Shown here: positions 37,564-47,707 of the stretch, piece by piece
Numbering within the stretch: position 1 is the stretch's first letter
Layout: every line of letters starts with the position of its first letter
Assembly (NCBI RefSeq): GCF_018100795.1
Contig: NZ_JAGJDY010000006.1
Coordinates: forward strand, 124,001 to 188,000
Direction: 5' to 3'
Source of the DNA: Alteromonas sp. MMG017
GTDB taxonomy: Bacteria; Pseudomonadota; Gammaproteobacteria; Enterobacterales; Alteromonadaceae
Length of the DNA: 64,000 bases
Made by a program: the position numbers and the translations under genes
The notes under the pieces: generated by a model
What the model saw: the letters and a program-made list of their open reading frames with translations, nothing else
Told to the model about the DNA's origin: nothing
Database searches by the model: none

Positions 37564-39444
37564 ATGAAAACAATGAAGATAAGTTTACTCAGTGCTGCCA
37601 TCGTAAGTGCCTTAATGGCTTTACCAGCCGTAGCACATCAGCAAGATGGTACGGCGGTTTCTACACAATTGCAGTCTGCGGTTAGTGATGCCAAAGACAT
37701 CACAGACGTTGAGGCAAAGAAAACAGAGGCAGAAAAATTAGCCGCCCTAACGCTTAAATATTTCAACGAGTCGTTAGAACGAAACCCTGTGATGGCGACA
37801 TTTTATGGCGTAAGCGATTACAACGATAAGTTTAACGAGCCCATGAGCGAGGCGGTTATTGCTAAATCAAAGGCGCATGAGCAAACTTATTTAGAAGCCA
37901 TTAATGCTATTGATGCGTCTAAACTTACTGGGCAAGATTGGATCAGCTATCATATTTTCAAAAGTGACAGAGAACATGCCATTGCCGGTTATCAGTTTGG
38001 TAGCCAGTACATGCCAATTAATCAAATGTATGGCGTGCATACTTTTTTCCCCATGCTGGGCTCTGGCCAATCTGCGCAGCCGTTCGCGACAGTTAAAGAC
38101 TATGAAAACTTCATTTCACGTACTAAAGGCTACGTCGAATTTATCGATAGCGTAATTCTGTATATGACAAAAGGGATTGAGGAAGGGGTAGTATTACCGG
38201 CCGCTATCACCGAAAAAATGGTACCGCAATTAAGCGCTCATGTTGTGAAGAAAGCCTCTGAGAGTGTGTTCTACGGACCTGTAAAACAGCTCGAGCAAAA
38301 TGAAGATATTAGCGATGATGAGAAAGCGCGCTTAGCCGCAGCTTACGAAGGCATGATTATGGAAATGATTGTACCTTCTTATCAAAAACTACACGATTTC
38401 GTGGTTGAGGAATATATGCCTCATACACGCGCTACGGTAGGCTATTCAGATTTACCTAATGGAAAGGCCTGGTACGAATACAAAATTAAAGACAACACTA
38501 CCTTGCCGCTAAGTGCCGATGAAGTGCATGAGTTTGGGTTATCTGAAGTGTCGCGCATATTAGGTGAAATGAAAGCGGTTAAAGAAACCGTAGGCTTTGA
38601 AGGCGACTTAGCGGCGTTCTTCGATCACCTTCGTACTGACGATAAGTTCTACTTTGAATCTGATGAAGCCCTCATAAAAGCCTATACCGATGTTAAAACG
38701 GATATAGACGCTCGGTTACCTAAACTTTTCAGCGTATTTCCTAAAGCCGATTATATTGTAAAAGCGGTAGAGCCGTATCGTGAAGCGTCCTCGGCCGCAG
38801 CCAGTTATATGTCTCCTGCACCAGATGGCAGCAGACCTGGTATTTTCTATATCAATACCCGTGACCTTAAAGCCCAACCTAAATTTAGTTTGGAAACCTT
38901 GAGTATTCATGAGGCGGCGCCTGGTCATCACTTCCAAATTGCTATTCAGCAAGAAGTGGAAGGCTTACCTTTGTTTAGAAAATTCAACGGCTATACCGTG
39001 TTTAGTGAAGGCTGGGCTTTGTATGCTGAAAGCTTAGGAAAAGAGCTAGGTATGTTTACCGACCCTTACATGTGGTACGGGCGCTTAAACGATGAACAGC
39101 TTCGTGCTATGCGTTTAGTGGTCGATACTGGGTTGCATGCCAAGGGCTGGAGCCGTGAGAAGGCTATTGCGTATATGCTTGAGAATTCTTCTATGGCTGA
39201 GTCTGATGCGGTTGCGGAAGTAGAGCGTTATATTTCTATCCCCGGTCAAGCGTTAGCGTATAAAGTGGGTGAGCGTCATATTAGACATTTGCGTAATCAA
39301 GCCACTGAAGCCTTAGGTGACGACTTCGATATCAAAGCGTTCCACAGCAATATACTGACCGATGGGGCAATGCCAATGCCTATTTTAAGTGACAAAATGT
39401 CGATGTGGATAGACGAGGTAAAATCTAAAAGCCAAGGCGAGTAA
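37564..39444 (+). CDS. DUF885 family metallopeptidase-like secreted protein
   Basis: A 626-residue protein. A signal peptide ends near AVAHQQ (residue ~25), so it is periplasmic or lipid-free exported. The zinc motif is SIHEAAPGHHFQ (HExxxxH), with a downstream EGWALYAESLG glutamate, and the C-terminal PGQALAYKVGE segment is typical of DUF885. These proteins are predicted peptidases; the substrate is unknown. It ends at a strong bidirectional terminator shared with lipA. Confidence 0.9.
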   Translation: MKTMKISLLSAAIVSALMALPAVAHQQDGTAVSTQLQSAVSDAKDITDVEAKKTEAEKLAALTLKYFNESLERNPVMATFYGVSDYNDKFNEPMSEAVIAKSKAHEQTYLEAINAIDASKLTGQDWISYHIFKSDREHAIAGYQFGSQYMPINQMYGVHTFFPMLGSGQSAQPFATVKDYENFISRTKGYVEFIDSVILYMTKGIEEGVVLPAAITEKMVPQLSAHVVKKASESVFYGPVKQLEQNEDISDDEKARLAAAYEGMIMEMIVPSYQKLHDFVVEEYMPHTRATVGYSDLPNGKAWYEYKIKDNTTLPLSADEVHEFGLSEVSRILGEMKAVKETVGFEGDLAAFFDHLRTDDKFYFESDEALIKAYTDVKTDIDARLPKLFSVFPKADYIVKAVEPYREASSAAASYMSPAPDGSRPGIFYINTRDLKAQPKFSLETLSIHEAAPGHHFQIAIQQEVEGLPLFRKFNGYTVFSEGWALYAESLGKELGMFTDPYMWYGRLNDEQLRAMRLVVDTGLHAKGWSREKAIAYMLENSSMAESDAVAEVERYISIPGQALAYKVGERHIRHLRNQATEALGDDFDIKAFHSNILTDGAMPMPILSDKMSMWIDEVKSKSQGE

Positions 39445-39477
39445 GTTGATAACTGGCTAAGTAAAAAGAAAGGCAAA

Positions 39478-39510
39478 TAAAAAAGCGGCTGTGAAAGCCG
39501 CTTTTTTTAT
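39478..39510. terminator. Bidirectional terminator between DUF885 gene and lipA
   Basis: AAAAGCGGCT and AGCCGCTTTT pair around GTGAA, with A and T tracts outside. It serves both convergent genes. Confidence 0.93.
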
Positions 39511-39512
39511 AT

Positions 39513-40475
39513 TTATTTTACTTCTTTACCTGCTGCCTGTTGGTCTGCATGGTAACTAGAGCGAACCATAGGGCCACTGGCTGCATGAGTGAAGCCTATG
39601 TCTTTGGCGTAAGCACCTAATGCATCAAATTCATCAGGGTGAACGTAACGCTTAACAGGGAAGTGATGGCGACTTGGCTGCAAGTATTGGCCAAGGGTCA
39701 ACATGTCCACGTCATGAGCACGTAAATCACGAAGCACGCCTTCAATTTCCACGTTTTCTTCGCCCATGCCCATCATCAAGCCTGATTTGGTTTTAATATC
39801 AGGATGCTGCGCTTTAAACTTCTTAAGTAAGTCTAGAGACCACTGGTAGTTCGCACCAGGGCGGCATTCGCGGTATAAGCGCGGAATGGTTTCTAAGTTG
39901 TGGTTAAACACATCAGGAACACCATTTTTGAAAATTTCTAATGCGCGATCCATACGGCCACGGAAATCCGGTACTAGCACTTCAATAGTAGTAGTCGGGC
40001 TGTGCTCGCGAATAGCGTTAATACAATCAACGAAATGCTGTGCACCACCGTCACGCAAATCATCGCGGTCTACCGAGGTAATTACCACGTAACGAAGATT
40101 CATTTCAGCAATGGTCTTCGCTAGCTTTTCTGGCTCTTCCGCGCTTGGCGGTAGCGGTTTACCGTGGGCAACATCACAGAACGGACAACGACGGGTGCAA
40201 ATGTCACCCAGAATCATAAAGGTTGCCGTACCATGGTTGAAGCACTCAGCTAAGTTAGGGCAGCTGGCTTCCTCGCACACAGAATGCAGTTTATTCTTTC
40301 TTAATGTCTTCTTAATGTGGTCAATTTTATCTGTGCTGCGTGGCAGCTTAATTTTGATCCACGAAGGCTTGCGCAGCATTTCTTCCTTTTCAGTAGGAAT
40401 AATGGTGACAGGAATGTGTTTTACTTTTTCGTCGTCGCGGAGTTTAACTCCAGCTACAGGTCGTGCGTTACTCAT
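39513..40475 (-). CDS. lipA: Lipoyl synthase
   Basis: A 320-residue radical SAM enzyme that inserts two sulphurs into octanoyl groups. Both iron-sulphur cluster motifs are present: [12 protein letters not shown] (auxiliary) and CTRRCPFC (radical SAM). The ATG at 40475 ([12 protein letters not shown]) overlaps the lipB stop by 8 bp (ATGAGTAA) and is preceded by AGAAGG, so the longer frame is rejected. Acts directly after LipB. Confidence 0.97.
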   Translation of the reverse strand: MSNARPVAGVKLRDDEKVKHIPVTIIPTEKEEMLRKPSWIKIKLPRSTDKIDHIKKTLRKNKLHSVCEEASCPNLAECFNHGTATFMILGDICTRRCPFCDVAHGKPLPPSAEEPEKLAKTIAEMNLRYVVITSVDRDDLRDGGAQHFVDCINAIREHSPTTTIEVLVPDFRGRMDRALEIFKNGVPDVFNHNLETIPRLYRECRPGANYQWSLDLLKKFKAQHPDIKTKSGLMMGMGEENVEIEGVLRDLRAHDVDMLTLGQYLQPSRHHFPVKRYVHPDEFDALGAYAKDIGFTHAASGPMVRSSYHADQQAAGKEVK

Positions 40476-41124
40476 CAAAACCTTCTTTATGTCGTTTTTC
40501 CGTAATGGAAAGCGCTTCAAGTAGTAAGTCGGTAAGAACTTCACCGGCAACACTTATCGAATCAGGGCCATTCAGACTGGCGGTATCAATCATTTCCATA
40601 CCTGCATAACCACATGGGTTAATGCGCTGAAACGGTGACAAGTCCATATTAACATTTAATGCCAAACCATGAAATGAGCAACCGTGACGAATTCTTAACC
40701 CTAATGAGCAGACTTTTTTCTCATCTACATAAACCCCAGGTGCATCGGGTTTAGGGTAGGCGGTAACACCGTATTTAGCCATCAAGCCTACCACAGCGTC
40801 TTCCATCGCAGTCACTAAGTGACGTACACCTAGCTTGCGTCTTCGAATATTAATAAGAAGATAAATAACCTGCTGGCCTGGGCCGTGGTAGGTTACCTGA
40901 CCGCCTCTGTCGACTTGTACCACGGGAATGTCACCGGGCATCAAGATATGTTCAGCTTTGCCTGCTTGACCTTGTGTGAATACAGGGTCGTGCTCAACCA
41001 GCCAAATTTCATCTTCAGTCGTATCGTCACGTTCATCCGTGAACGCTTTCATGGCAGCCCATGTGGGCTCGTAGCTTTGTCTGCCAAGTTGCCGAATAAT
41101 GACAGAGTCGGTTAGGGTGCTCAC
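40468..41124 (-). CDS. lipB: Octanoyltransferase LipB
   Basis: A 218-residue enzyme transferring octanoyl from acyl-carrier protein to lipoyl domains. Motifs are [18 protein letters not shown], the [11 protein letters not shown] region with its preceding Ser-Phe-His, and the catalytic Cys in [11 protein letters not shown]. It begins with no gap after ybeD, giving a ybeD-lipB-lipA operon as in E. coli. Confidence 0.96.
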   Translation of the reverse strand: MSTLTDSVIIRQLGRQSYEPTWAAMKAFTDERDDTTEDEIWLVEHDPVFTQGQAGKAEHILMPGDIPVVQVDRGGQVTYHGPGQQVIYLLINIRRRKLGVRHLVTAMEDAVVGLMAKYGVTAYPKPDAPGVYVDEKKVCSLGLRIRHGCSFHGLALNVNMDLSPFQRINPCGYAGMEMIDTASLNGPDSISVAGEVLTDLLLEALSITEKRHKEGFDE

Positions 41125-41388
41125 TTATAGTACGACTCTTACAAGTTCTAACTTAGCCAGTTCAGTGTAAATAGTTTCCATATGCTCTTTGCTGGTAACT
41201 CGTACACTTACCGATACAGAATGGTAATTACCTTTACTGCTTGGCTTCACTGCAGGTGAATAATCACCTGGCGCGTGCTGCTGTAAGCACTCAATTACGT
41301 GATTAGGTAAATCGTCATGGGCAATGCCCATTACTTTAAATGTTTGATTTGTTGGAAAATCTAGAAGTTCATCGAAACGGGTATCCAT
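41125..41388 (-). CDS. ybeD: DUF493 family protein YbeD
   Basis: An 87-residue ferredoxin-like-fold protein. FPTNQTFKVMGIAH and a GNYHSVSVSVRVTSKEHMETIY core match YbeD. The family is structurally like ACT/regulatory domains and is probably linked to lipoylation by location. The stop directly abuts the lipB start. Confidence 0.93.
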   Translation of the reverse strand: MDTRFDELLDFPTNQTFKVMGIAHDDLPNHVIECLQQHAPGDYSPAVKPSSKGNYHSVSVSVRVTSKEHMETIYTELAKLELVRVVL

Positions 41389-41420
41389 GCGATATCCTTT
41401 TTATACAATCATTAAATACA

Positions 41421-41449
41421 AAAACGGCCCGATTATACCAATCAGGCCG
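41421..41449 (-). terminator. Terminator of dacA
   Basis: On the minus strand, GGCCTGATT pairs with AATCGGGCC around GGTAT (one G-T pair), followed by GTTTTTG. It separates dacA from ybeD-lipB-lipA. Confidence 0.82.
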
Positions 41450-41478
41450 CCCTTGAACTAGTGTAGCGATGCGTAATG

Positions 41479-42663
41479 TTACGCTTCGTCGAAACCCAGT
41501 TGCAGCATAATGTAATCTTTAATGCGGTTTAGCATGCTGCCTTCTTTCACTTCTTGCAAAGTGACAAGGGGGTAGCTAGCAACATCTTCGCCTTCAAGTT
41601 GAAGGAAAAGTGTGCCTACAACTTGGCCTTTAGCCAGTGGCGCTTCTAGTTTTTTATCTAGTTCAAAATTGGCTTCCAAGTTAGCCGCTTGGCCGCGTGG
41701 AATGGTAATGGGGGTAGATTGGTTAATTCCAAGGTCTACAGTTTCTCTATCGCCCATATAAATGCGGTGTGCTACAAAACTATCGCCAGCTTTGTAAGGC
41801 GTTAGCGTTTCATAAAAACGGAAGCCATATTTAAGTAGCTTTTTGTTTTCTACTTTACGGGCTCTTTCACTGTCGGTACCCATAACCACAGAAATTAGGC
41901 GCATATCGCCTTGTGATGCTGAAGTAATAAGGCTGTAACCCGCGTCTGACGTATGGCCAGTTTTAATACCATCAACGTTTAAGCTTTTGTCCCATAATAG
42001 GCTGTTACGGTTATATTGCTTGATGCCATTAAATGTAAATTCTTTTTCGCTGTAAATTTTATACATTTCAGGGGTTTCAGCAATAAGCGCACGAGACACT
42101 AATGACATATCACGAGGTGTGGTGTAATGGTCAGGGTCGTGAAGACCGTGTGCATTCACAAAGTGTGAGCCTGTCATACCAAGCGCTTGCGCGTGGGCAT
42201 TCATCATGCTGGCAAATGCGGCTTGTGAACCAGCAACGTGCTCGGCCATCGCTACGCAAGCATCGTTACCTGATTGCACTACAATTCCGCGTAATAAATC
42301 GCTTACCGTAACTTGTGTACCCACTTCAATGAACATTTTTGAAGAATCTGGGAATTTTTTGGCCCATGCATTTTCAGAAATGGTTACTTCGTCAGAAAGG
42401 CTAATGTTACCGGCTTGCAGTTCTTTACCAATAACATAAATGGTCATGATTTTAGTCAAGCTGGCAGGTGCCAATTGCATGTCTGCGTTTTTCGACGCGA
42501 TTACGTGTCCGGTTTCAAAGTCGGTTAAAAGAAAGCCTCCCGCCGCTACAGATGGAGCGGGTGGAGTAACCACTGCTGCATTAGCTGACAGTGCTAGCAC
42601 ACTGAAAAGCATAAAAGCGAAGGAGAGAAAAGACGGTTTAGCGCGTTGAATTATTCTGAGCAT
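41479..42663 (-). CDS. dacA: D-alanyl-D-alanine carboxypeptidase (PBP5/6 type)
   Basis: A 394-residue low-molecular-weight penicillin-binding protein trimming pentapeptides in the periplasm. A signal peptide ends near residue 30 (LSANA). The active motifs are SLTK (in APASLTKIM), SGN (VQSGNDACVAMAE) and KTG (DGIKTGHTSDAGY). A C-terminal PBP5-type beta domain and an amphipathic membrane-attaching helix (LNRIKDYIMLQLGF) complete it. E. coli dacA occupies the same place. Confidence 0.95.
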   Translation of the reverse strand: MLRIIQRAKPSFLSFAFMLFSVLALSANAAVVTPPAPSVAAGGFLLTDFETGHVIASKNADMQLAPASLTKIMTIYVIGKELQAGNISLSDEVTISENAWAKKFPDSSKMFIEVGTQVTVSDLLRGIVVQSGNDACVAMAEHVAGSQAAFASMMNAHAQALGMTGSHFVNAHGLHDPDHYTTPRDMSLVSRALIAETPEMYKIYSEKEFTFNGIKQYNRNSLLWDKSLNVDGIKTGHTSDAGYSLITSASQGDMRLISVVMGTDSERARKVENKKLLKYGFRFYETLTPYKAGDSFVAHRIYMGDRETVDLGINQSTPITIPRGQAANLEANFELDKKLEAPLAKGQVVGTLFLQLEGEDVASYPLVTLQEVKEGSMLNRIKDYIMLQLGFDEA

Positions 42664-42827
42664 GATTTTATTTTCTTTGACCGTTTATTATCCGTTTAAA
42701 ACTGCACAGCAGGCACGCTATACAGTTAATACTACTACTTAGTTTAGAATTCTAACGTAAGGCGCATAGTTCGACTAGGGTTAAACCAAAAAGTTTAGCT
42801 GTTAATAGAGATTAGGCTACGAAACAA

Positions 42828-42900
42828 CAAAAAAGCGCCATAAATGACAGATTTGAAACGCGTTTCGCCACATTGCTGCCATAGTTGTGGTGCTTTTTTG
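42828..42900. terminator. Complex hairpin between rlpA and dacA
   Basis: Outer arms AAAAAAGCGCCATAA and (minus) AAAAAAGCACCACAA are imperfect inverted copies with T tracts, enclosing a perfect inner palindrome GAAACGCGTTTC at 42855-42866. It probably terminates rlpA and is bidirectional. The size is greater than a normal terminator. Confidence 0.6.
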
Positions 42901-42909
42901 AACGGGCGC

Positions 42910-43812
42910 TTATAAGGTTTGTTTTATCTTGTAAGCTTGCGGGTAGCCGTTTTGTTTAAGTTGCTCTAGTAATTCGTGAGCGAGGGCTTCATCTTCAATT
43001 GGGCCAAGCTGAAGTTTATACACATTGCCTACCACTGGCATGTGTGTAGGCACCTGATAAAGCGCAGATAGGACATTCGAAATAGACTCGGCTTTTTTCT
43101 GATTCGATAGCGCTGCCACTTGAATAAAGTAGCCGTTTAATGACATTGACGTTTGTGGAAGGTTATCGCTTTGTACAGACGCATTCGCGGCCACTTCTGA
43201 TGAAGGTATTGGTGCTGAGGGAAGAGGTGCAATGCCAAGGTATTCATCATAAGTCACGGTGGGGCTTATACCAACCGTAACATTATTGTCTGGGTCAAAG
43301 TGAATGACTTCAATTTTTACTTTTGCCGTTCCTTTATTGTGATAACCCAATTTTACCGCCGCAGCATAAGATAAATCGATAATCCGATTATCGTGAAATG
43401 GGCCACGATCATTCACGCGAACAATGGCTTGTTTGTTGTTATCTAAATTAGTCACACGCACATAAGAAGGCAGCGGAAGCGTTTTGTGGGCTGCTGACAT
43501 GGCAAACATATTATAAGTTTCACCGTTTGAGGTTAAATGGCCATGAAACTTCTGACCATACCAACTGGCGTAACCTACTTCTTCAAACCCTTTACCGGAT
43601 GTAAGCGGCGTATAATGTTTACCGAGCACTTTATAAGGGCGGCTGTTAAACATTCTATAAGCTTCATACTTGGGGACTGCATCTAAGGTTTCAGGCACTT
43701 TTGCCACATGGTTTGGGGCAGTATCTTGATGTTGAGTATAGCGGCCAGTAGGCGCTGATTTACACGCAGCGAGTATGAATGAAGCAAACAGTATCAACAG
43801 TAGTGTGCGCAT
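42910..43812 (-). CDS. rlpA: Septal ring lytic transglycosylase RlpA
   Basis: A 300-residue outer-membrane lipoprotein. The lipobox is FILAACKS (Cys ~17). The double-psi beta-barrel domain has GYASWYGQKFHGHLTSNGE, VNDRGPFHDNRIIDLSYAAA with its catalytic Asp/Glu residues, and a C-terminal SPOR domain (about 225-300, YFIQVAALSNQKKAE) binds denuded glycan at the septum. It is one base after rodA, in the elongasome operon. Confidence 0.95.
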   Translation of the reverse strand: MRTLLLILFASFILAACKSAPTGRYTQHQDTAPNHVAKVPETLDAVPKYEAYRMFNSRPYKVLGKHYTPLTSGKGFEEVGYASWYGQKFHGHLTSNGETYNMFAMSAAHKTLPLPSYVRVTNLDNNKQAIVRVNDRGPFHDNRIIDLSYAAAVKLGYHNKGTAKVKIEVIHFDPDNNVTVGISPTVTYDEYLGIAPLPSAPIPSSEVAANASVQSDNLPQTSMSLNGYFIQVAALSNQKKAESISNVLSALYQVPTHMPVVGNVYKLQLGPIEDEALAHELLEQLKQNGYPQAYKIKQTL

Positions 43813-43813
43813 A

Positions 43814-44929
43814 TTATCGAGACATTAGTCGTTTTTGAGTGGCAATAGACATTAGCATGCCAAAGCCGGCCATTAATGTCACCATGGAAGTGCCGCCATA
43901 ACTCACTAAAGGTAATGGCACCCCTACAACAGGCAGTAATCCAGATACCATTCCCATGTTTACAAACACATAAACAAAGAAGGTTAAGGTAATACTGCCT
44001 GCCAGTAATTTAGAGTAGGCGTCTTGAGCGCGACTGGCAATAATAAGCCCACGTAAAATAACGCAAAGGTAAATAACCAGCAGAACAATAACCCCAGTAA
44101 GGCCAAATTCTTCACTGAAAACCGAGAAAATAAAGTCGGTATGTCGTTCGGGTAAAAACTCTAATTGTGATTGGGTGCCCTGTAACCAGCCTTTTCCATC
44201 TACGCCACCTGAGCCAATGGCAATTTTCGACTGAATAATATGGTAACCCGAACCGAGTGGATCGCTCTCTGGGTTTAAAAACGTTAACACCCGTTGCTTT
44301 TGATACTCTGCCATTAAAAAGAACCACATAATGGGCGCAAAACCACCTAGCAACAGAGCAACAAAACCGATAAGCCGCCAACTCATACCGGCAAGGAAAA
44401 TAGCGAAGATCCCCGAGCTAGCGATAAGCAGCGATGTCCCTAAATCGGGCTGTTTGGCAATAAGCACCGTTGGAATAGCCACCATTAAAAAGCCCACCAC
44501 AATATTCATGGTGCGAGGGGGCAAGGTAAACTGGCTAATATACCAGGCAACCATCATAGGCACGGCAAGCTTCATTAACTCTGAAGGTTGAAAACGTATA
44601 AATTTTAAGTCGAGCCAGCGCTGGGCGCCTTTACCCATGTCACCAAATAACAATACCGCGATAAGCATTAGCAGCCCGGCAATATAAGCGTAAGTCGACA
44701 GCCGGCGAAATGCGCCAGGGGGAATTTGTGCAATACCGAACATAACGGCCACACTCAGTGCTAAGCGCGTAATTTGGCGTTCTACTTGGCCGGTGTCTTG
44801 TCCTGAGGCGGAATATAGCGTTACCAGCCCCACTGACATTAGCACTAACAGGCTTAAAAACAGCCAGCCATCAATATGGATACGCTGTAAGAAACTGGTT
44901 TTATTTGGGTTGAGCGTGTTCTTTTTCAT
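43814..44929 (-). CDS. mrdB: Rod shape-determining protein RodA (SEDS glycosyltransferase)
   Basis: A 371-residue SEDS-family inner-membrane protein with about ten helices that polymerises glycan strands in the elongasome with PBP2. The SEDS markers are GKGAQRWLDLKFIRFQPSELMKLA-type LDLKFIRFQPSELMK, AKQPDLGTSL, and GLLPVVGVPLPLVSYGGTSM. It overlaps the mrdA stop by one base. Order mrdA-mrdB-rlpA is conserved. Confidence 0.97.
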   Translation of the reverse strand: MKKNTLNPNKTSFLQRIHIDGWLFLSLLVLMSVGLVTLYSASGQDTGQVERQITRLALSVAVMFGIAQIPPGAFRRLSTYAYIAGLLMLIAVLLFGDMGKGAQRWLDLKFIRFQPSELMKLAVPMMVAWYISQFTLPPRTMNIVVGFLMVAIPTVLIAKQPDLGTSLLIASSGIFAIFLAGMSWRLIGFVALLLGGFAPIMWFFLMAEYQKQRVLTFLNPESDPLGSGYHIIQSKIAIGSGGVDGKGWLQGTQSQLEFLPERHTDFIFSVFSEEFGLTGVIVLLVIYLCVILRGLIIASRAQDAYSKLLAGSITLTFFVYVFVNMGMVSGLLPVVGVPLPLVSYGGTSMVTLMAGFGMLMSIATQKRLMSR

Positions 44930-46818
44930 TATTCGTCAACCTTGCTAATTTCGGTGTCGAAAACCCGATCACGAAAATAGAAGTCCATGATTTTTTTGGC
45001 TACAGGAGCGGCATTTTTACTACCGCCTCCGGCGTTTTCAAGCACCACTGTCACTGAAATCTCTGGGTTTTCAAAAGGAGCAAAGCCTACATACATGGCA
45101 TTGTCTCGCAAACGCTCATCAATTTTTTCGGCGTCGTATTTTTCATCTTGCCCCACAGAAAATAACTGTGCAGTACCGGTTTTTCCTGCAGACTGATAGG
45201 GGGCATCGGCAAAGGTATGGCGAGCACCACCTTCTTTACCATGCACCACGTCGTGCATGGCATTAAGTACAATATCGACATTATGCTGATTTTTAATTTC
45301 GATAGGCCGAAGGGTTTTAAGTGGAATAATTTCTACCGAGCTATCTTCATGCATGAACCCGCGAATAATTTGCGGAATAATACGCTCGCCACGATTAACC
45401 AAGGTGTTCACTGAGTGCGATAACTGAATAGGGGTAGTAGACCAAAACCCTTGCCCAATACCCACAGGAATGGTGTCGCCGATATACCAAGGCTGGTTAA
45501 ATCTCGCACGCTTCCAGCCCCTGCTAGGCATATTCGCATCAGATTCTTCATATAAATCGATACCGGTAAAATCACCAAACCCAAATTCGTACATGGCTTC
45601 ACTGATTTTATCTATACCCAGCTTATACGCTAAGTCGTAGTAATAGATATCGCAGGACACTTCTATTGCTTTGGCAATATCTACTTCGCCGTGGCCCCAC
45701 TTTCGCCAGTCTCGCCACGTGTGCGATACATTGGGTAATTGATAGCGGCCATTATCTTGAATAGTATATTCTTCGGTAATTATGCCTTCTTCAAGTCCAA
45801 TTAAGCCAAGGTGCGGTTTAATAGTGGATGCTGGCGGATACTGACCTTGAGTGGCGCGGTTTATTAATGGGCGATCAGGGGAGTTGAGCAGGGCAGCGTA
45901 GTTCTTTCTGCTGATACCGTGCACAAACAAGTTCGGGTCGTAACTGGGGTTTGAAAATAACGCCAATACCCCCCCTGTTTTTACATCACTCACAATGACT
46001 GCGCCGCGCTGACCTTCCAGTGCTTGCTGGGTAGCAATTTGTAGCGAAAGGTCGATGTTTAATACAATGTCTTTACCGGGCACAGGAGGGTCTACGTTTA
46101 ACACGCGAATTATCCGGCCTTGGTTATTTACTTCCACTTGTTGGTAGCCAACGGAACCGTGTAACAGCTCTTCGTGGTATTTCTCCACCCCCAATTTACC
46201 AATGTCGTGGGTGGCGGCATAGTTATCTTCTTGGCCCGCTTCTACTAACTTTTGAAGGTCTTTCTTATTGATGCGAGCCACATAACCCAACACATGGGTA
46301 AGGGCTTCTTTATAGGGGTAATGACGCGCTAGACGTGCTTCAATTTGTACCCCTGGGTATAAATGTTTGCTGGCAGAAAACAGCGCAACATCTACTTCAG
46401 ATAATTTGGTACGAAGGGCAATGGGTTTAAAGCGTCGTTGGCCTTTTAAGCTGCTATTAAAGCTTTCGCGTTCCTCGGGGGTGATACCCATTAATTGGGT
46501 TAAGCCATCTAAGGTGGCGTCTAAATCGTTGGTTTGCTCAGGCGTGATCTCTAAGCTAAACACGGGACGGTTTTCCGCAAGCAATATACCGTTTCTGTCG
46601 TAAATTAACCCCCGGTTTGGCGCAACAGGTAAGACCTTGATGCGATTTCCGTTTGAACGGGTCTGGTAAACGTCGTGTTGTTCAACTTGCAGGGAATAAA
46701 GGTTATTCAGCACCACGCCTAACATCATTACAACTATAATAAAGGCGATAGACGCACGTCTTGCAAATAAGTTTGCTTCGGCCGAGTGGTCTCGAATTGC
46801 TTGGCGCTTGCGATGCAT
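44929..46818 (-). CDS. mrdA: Penicillin-binding protein 2
   Basis: A 629-residue class B transpeptidase for lateral wall growth. One N-terminal membrane helix (about 25-45) precedes the pedestal domain and the transpeptidase. The active Ser is in PASTIKPHLGL (SxxK), the second motif is SCD (VSCDIYYYDLA) and the third KTGTAQ. It works with RodA, encoded directly downstream. Confidence 0.97.
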   Translation of the reverse strand: MHRKRQAIRDHSAEANLFARRASIAFIIVVMMLGVVLNNLYSLQVEQHDVYQTRSNGNRIKVLPVAPNRGLIYDRNGILLAENRPVFSLEITPEQTNDLDATLDGLTQLMGITPEERESFNSSLKGQRRFKPIALRTKLSEVDVALFSASKHLYPGVQIEARLARHYPYKEALTHVLGYVARINKKDLQKLVEAGQEDNYAATHDIGKLGVEKYHEELLHGSVGYQQVEVNNQGRIIRVLNVDPPVPGKDIVLNIDLSLQIATQQALEGQRGAVIVSDVKTGGVLALFSNPSYDPNLFVHGISRKNYAALLNSPDRPLINRATQGQYPPASTIKPHLGLIGLEEGIITEEYTIQDNGRYQLPNVSHTWRDWRKWGHGEVDIAKAIEVSCDIYYYDLAYKLGIDKISEAMYEFGFGDFTGIDLYEESDANMPSRGWKRARFNQPWYIGDTIPVGIGQGFWSTTPIQLSHSVNTLVNRGERIIPQIIRGFMHEDSSVEIIPLKTLRPIEIKNQHNVDIVLNAMHDVVHGKEGGARHTFADAPYQSAGKTGTAQLFSVGQDEKYDAEKIDERLRDNAMYVGFAPFENPEISVTVVLENAGGGSKNAAPVAKKIMDFYFRDRVFDTEISKVDE

Positions 46819-46832
46819 AAAAGGCTATTCTC

Positions 46833-47303
46833 TCACTCGCGATGATATGGGTGGTTCTGAGTAACAGACCAAGCGCGATATAAACTTTCAGAAAGAATAA
46901 TTCTTACAAGTGGGTGAGGTAGGGTAAGTGCCGATAGTGACCATTTTTGTTCAGACACAGCAATACATTCAGGCGCTAAACCTTCAGGCCCACCTATCAA
47001 AAGACTGACATCTCGGCCATCCATTTTCCAATTATCTAACTGTTTGGCTAATGTTGGGGTGTCCCAAGGTTTACCGGTAACTTCTAATGTCACTACTCGG
47101 TTACCTTTAGGAATAGCAGCGAGCATTTGTTCGCCTTCTTTTTCTAAAATGCGTTTAATATCGGCATTTTTGCCCCGTTTACCAGCGGGAATTTCGGTGA
47201 AACTTACCGGCAAATCGGCGGGGAAGCGGCGAAGGAATTCATCTACCCCTGTGGTGACCCAGGCGGGCATTTTTGTACCTACGGCGACAATTTGTATACG
47301 CAC
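46833..47303 (-). CDS. rlmH: 23S rRNA pseudouridine(1915) methyltransferase RlmH
   Basis: A 156-residue SPOUT methyltransferase acting on helix 69 of 23S rRNA. The knot motifs [14 protein letters not shown] and [19 protein letters not shown]-type [28 protein letters not shown] at the C-terminus are typical. It is 14 bp upstream of mrdA, as in E. coli. Confidence 0.97.
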   Translation of the reverse strand: MRIQIVAVGTKMPAWVTTGVDEFLRRFPADLPVSFTEIPAGKRGKNADIKRILEKEGEQMLAAIPKGNRVVTLEVTGKPWDTPTLAKQLDNWKMDGRDVSLLIGGPEGLAPECIAVSEQKWSLSALTLPHPLVRIILSESLYRAWSVTQNHPYHRE

Positions 47304-47381
47304 AGTGGGTAAATCCTTTAGTACATCAAACTACCAACAAAGTTGACCGCAGCCTTTCTTATAAGTCTGCGGTTGGCTTTG

Positions 47382-47699
47382 TTATGACCACAGCTTCTCT
47401 AACTGATAGAAATCGCGGGTTTCATCTTGCATCACGTGCAAAATTACGTCGCCAAAATCTACTAATACCCATTCGCCAGTTTCTTTGCCTTCAACGCTTG
47501 TTGGTGCTTCGTCTGCGCTTTTAGCTTCTACTATTACATTTTCAGCAATAGCAACAACATGGCGCTTTGAGTTACCAGAGCAAATAATCATGGTGTCGGT
47601 AATGGTTGATTTGCCACGAACATCCAGTTCTATAATATCGCGGCCTTTCATGTCGTCTACTTTATCTTTTACGAACTGCTTGAGTTGTTGACTCTCCAA
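47382..47699 (-). CDS. rsfS: Ribosomal silencing factor RsfS
   Basis: A 105-residue factor that binds ribosomal protein L14 and blocks subunit joining in starvation. The core [26 protein letters not shown] and [15 protein letters not shown] is conserved. A TTG start at 47699 is preferred: AGGA lies 6 bp upstream and the length then equals the E. coli protein. A GTG at 47711 overlapping the nadD stop is the alternative. A GC-rich hairpin lies in the gap before rlmH. Confidence 0.93.
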   Translation of the reverse strand: MESQQLKQFVKDKVDDMKGRDIIELDVRGKSTITDTMIICSGNSKRHVVAIAENVIVEAKSADEAPTSVEGKETGEWVLVDFGDVILHVMQDETRDFYQLEKLWS

Positions 47700-47707
47700 G
47701 TGTTTCC

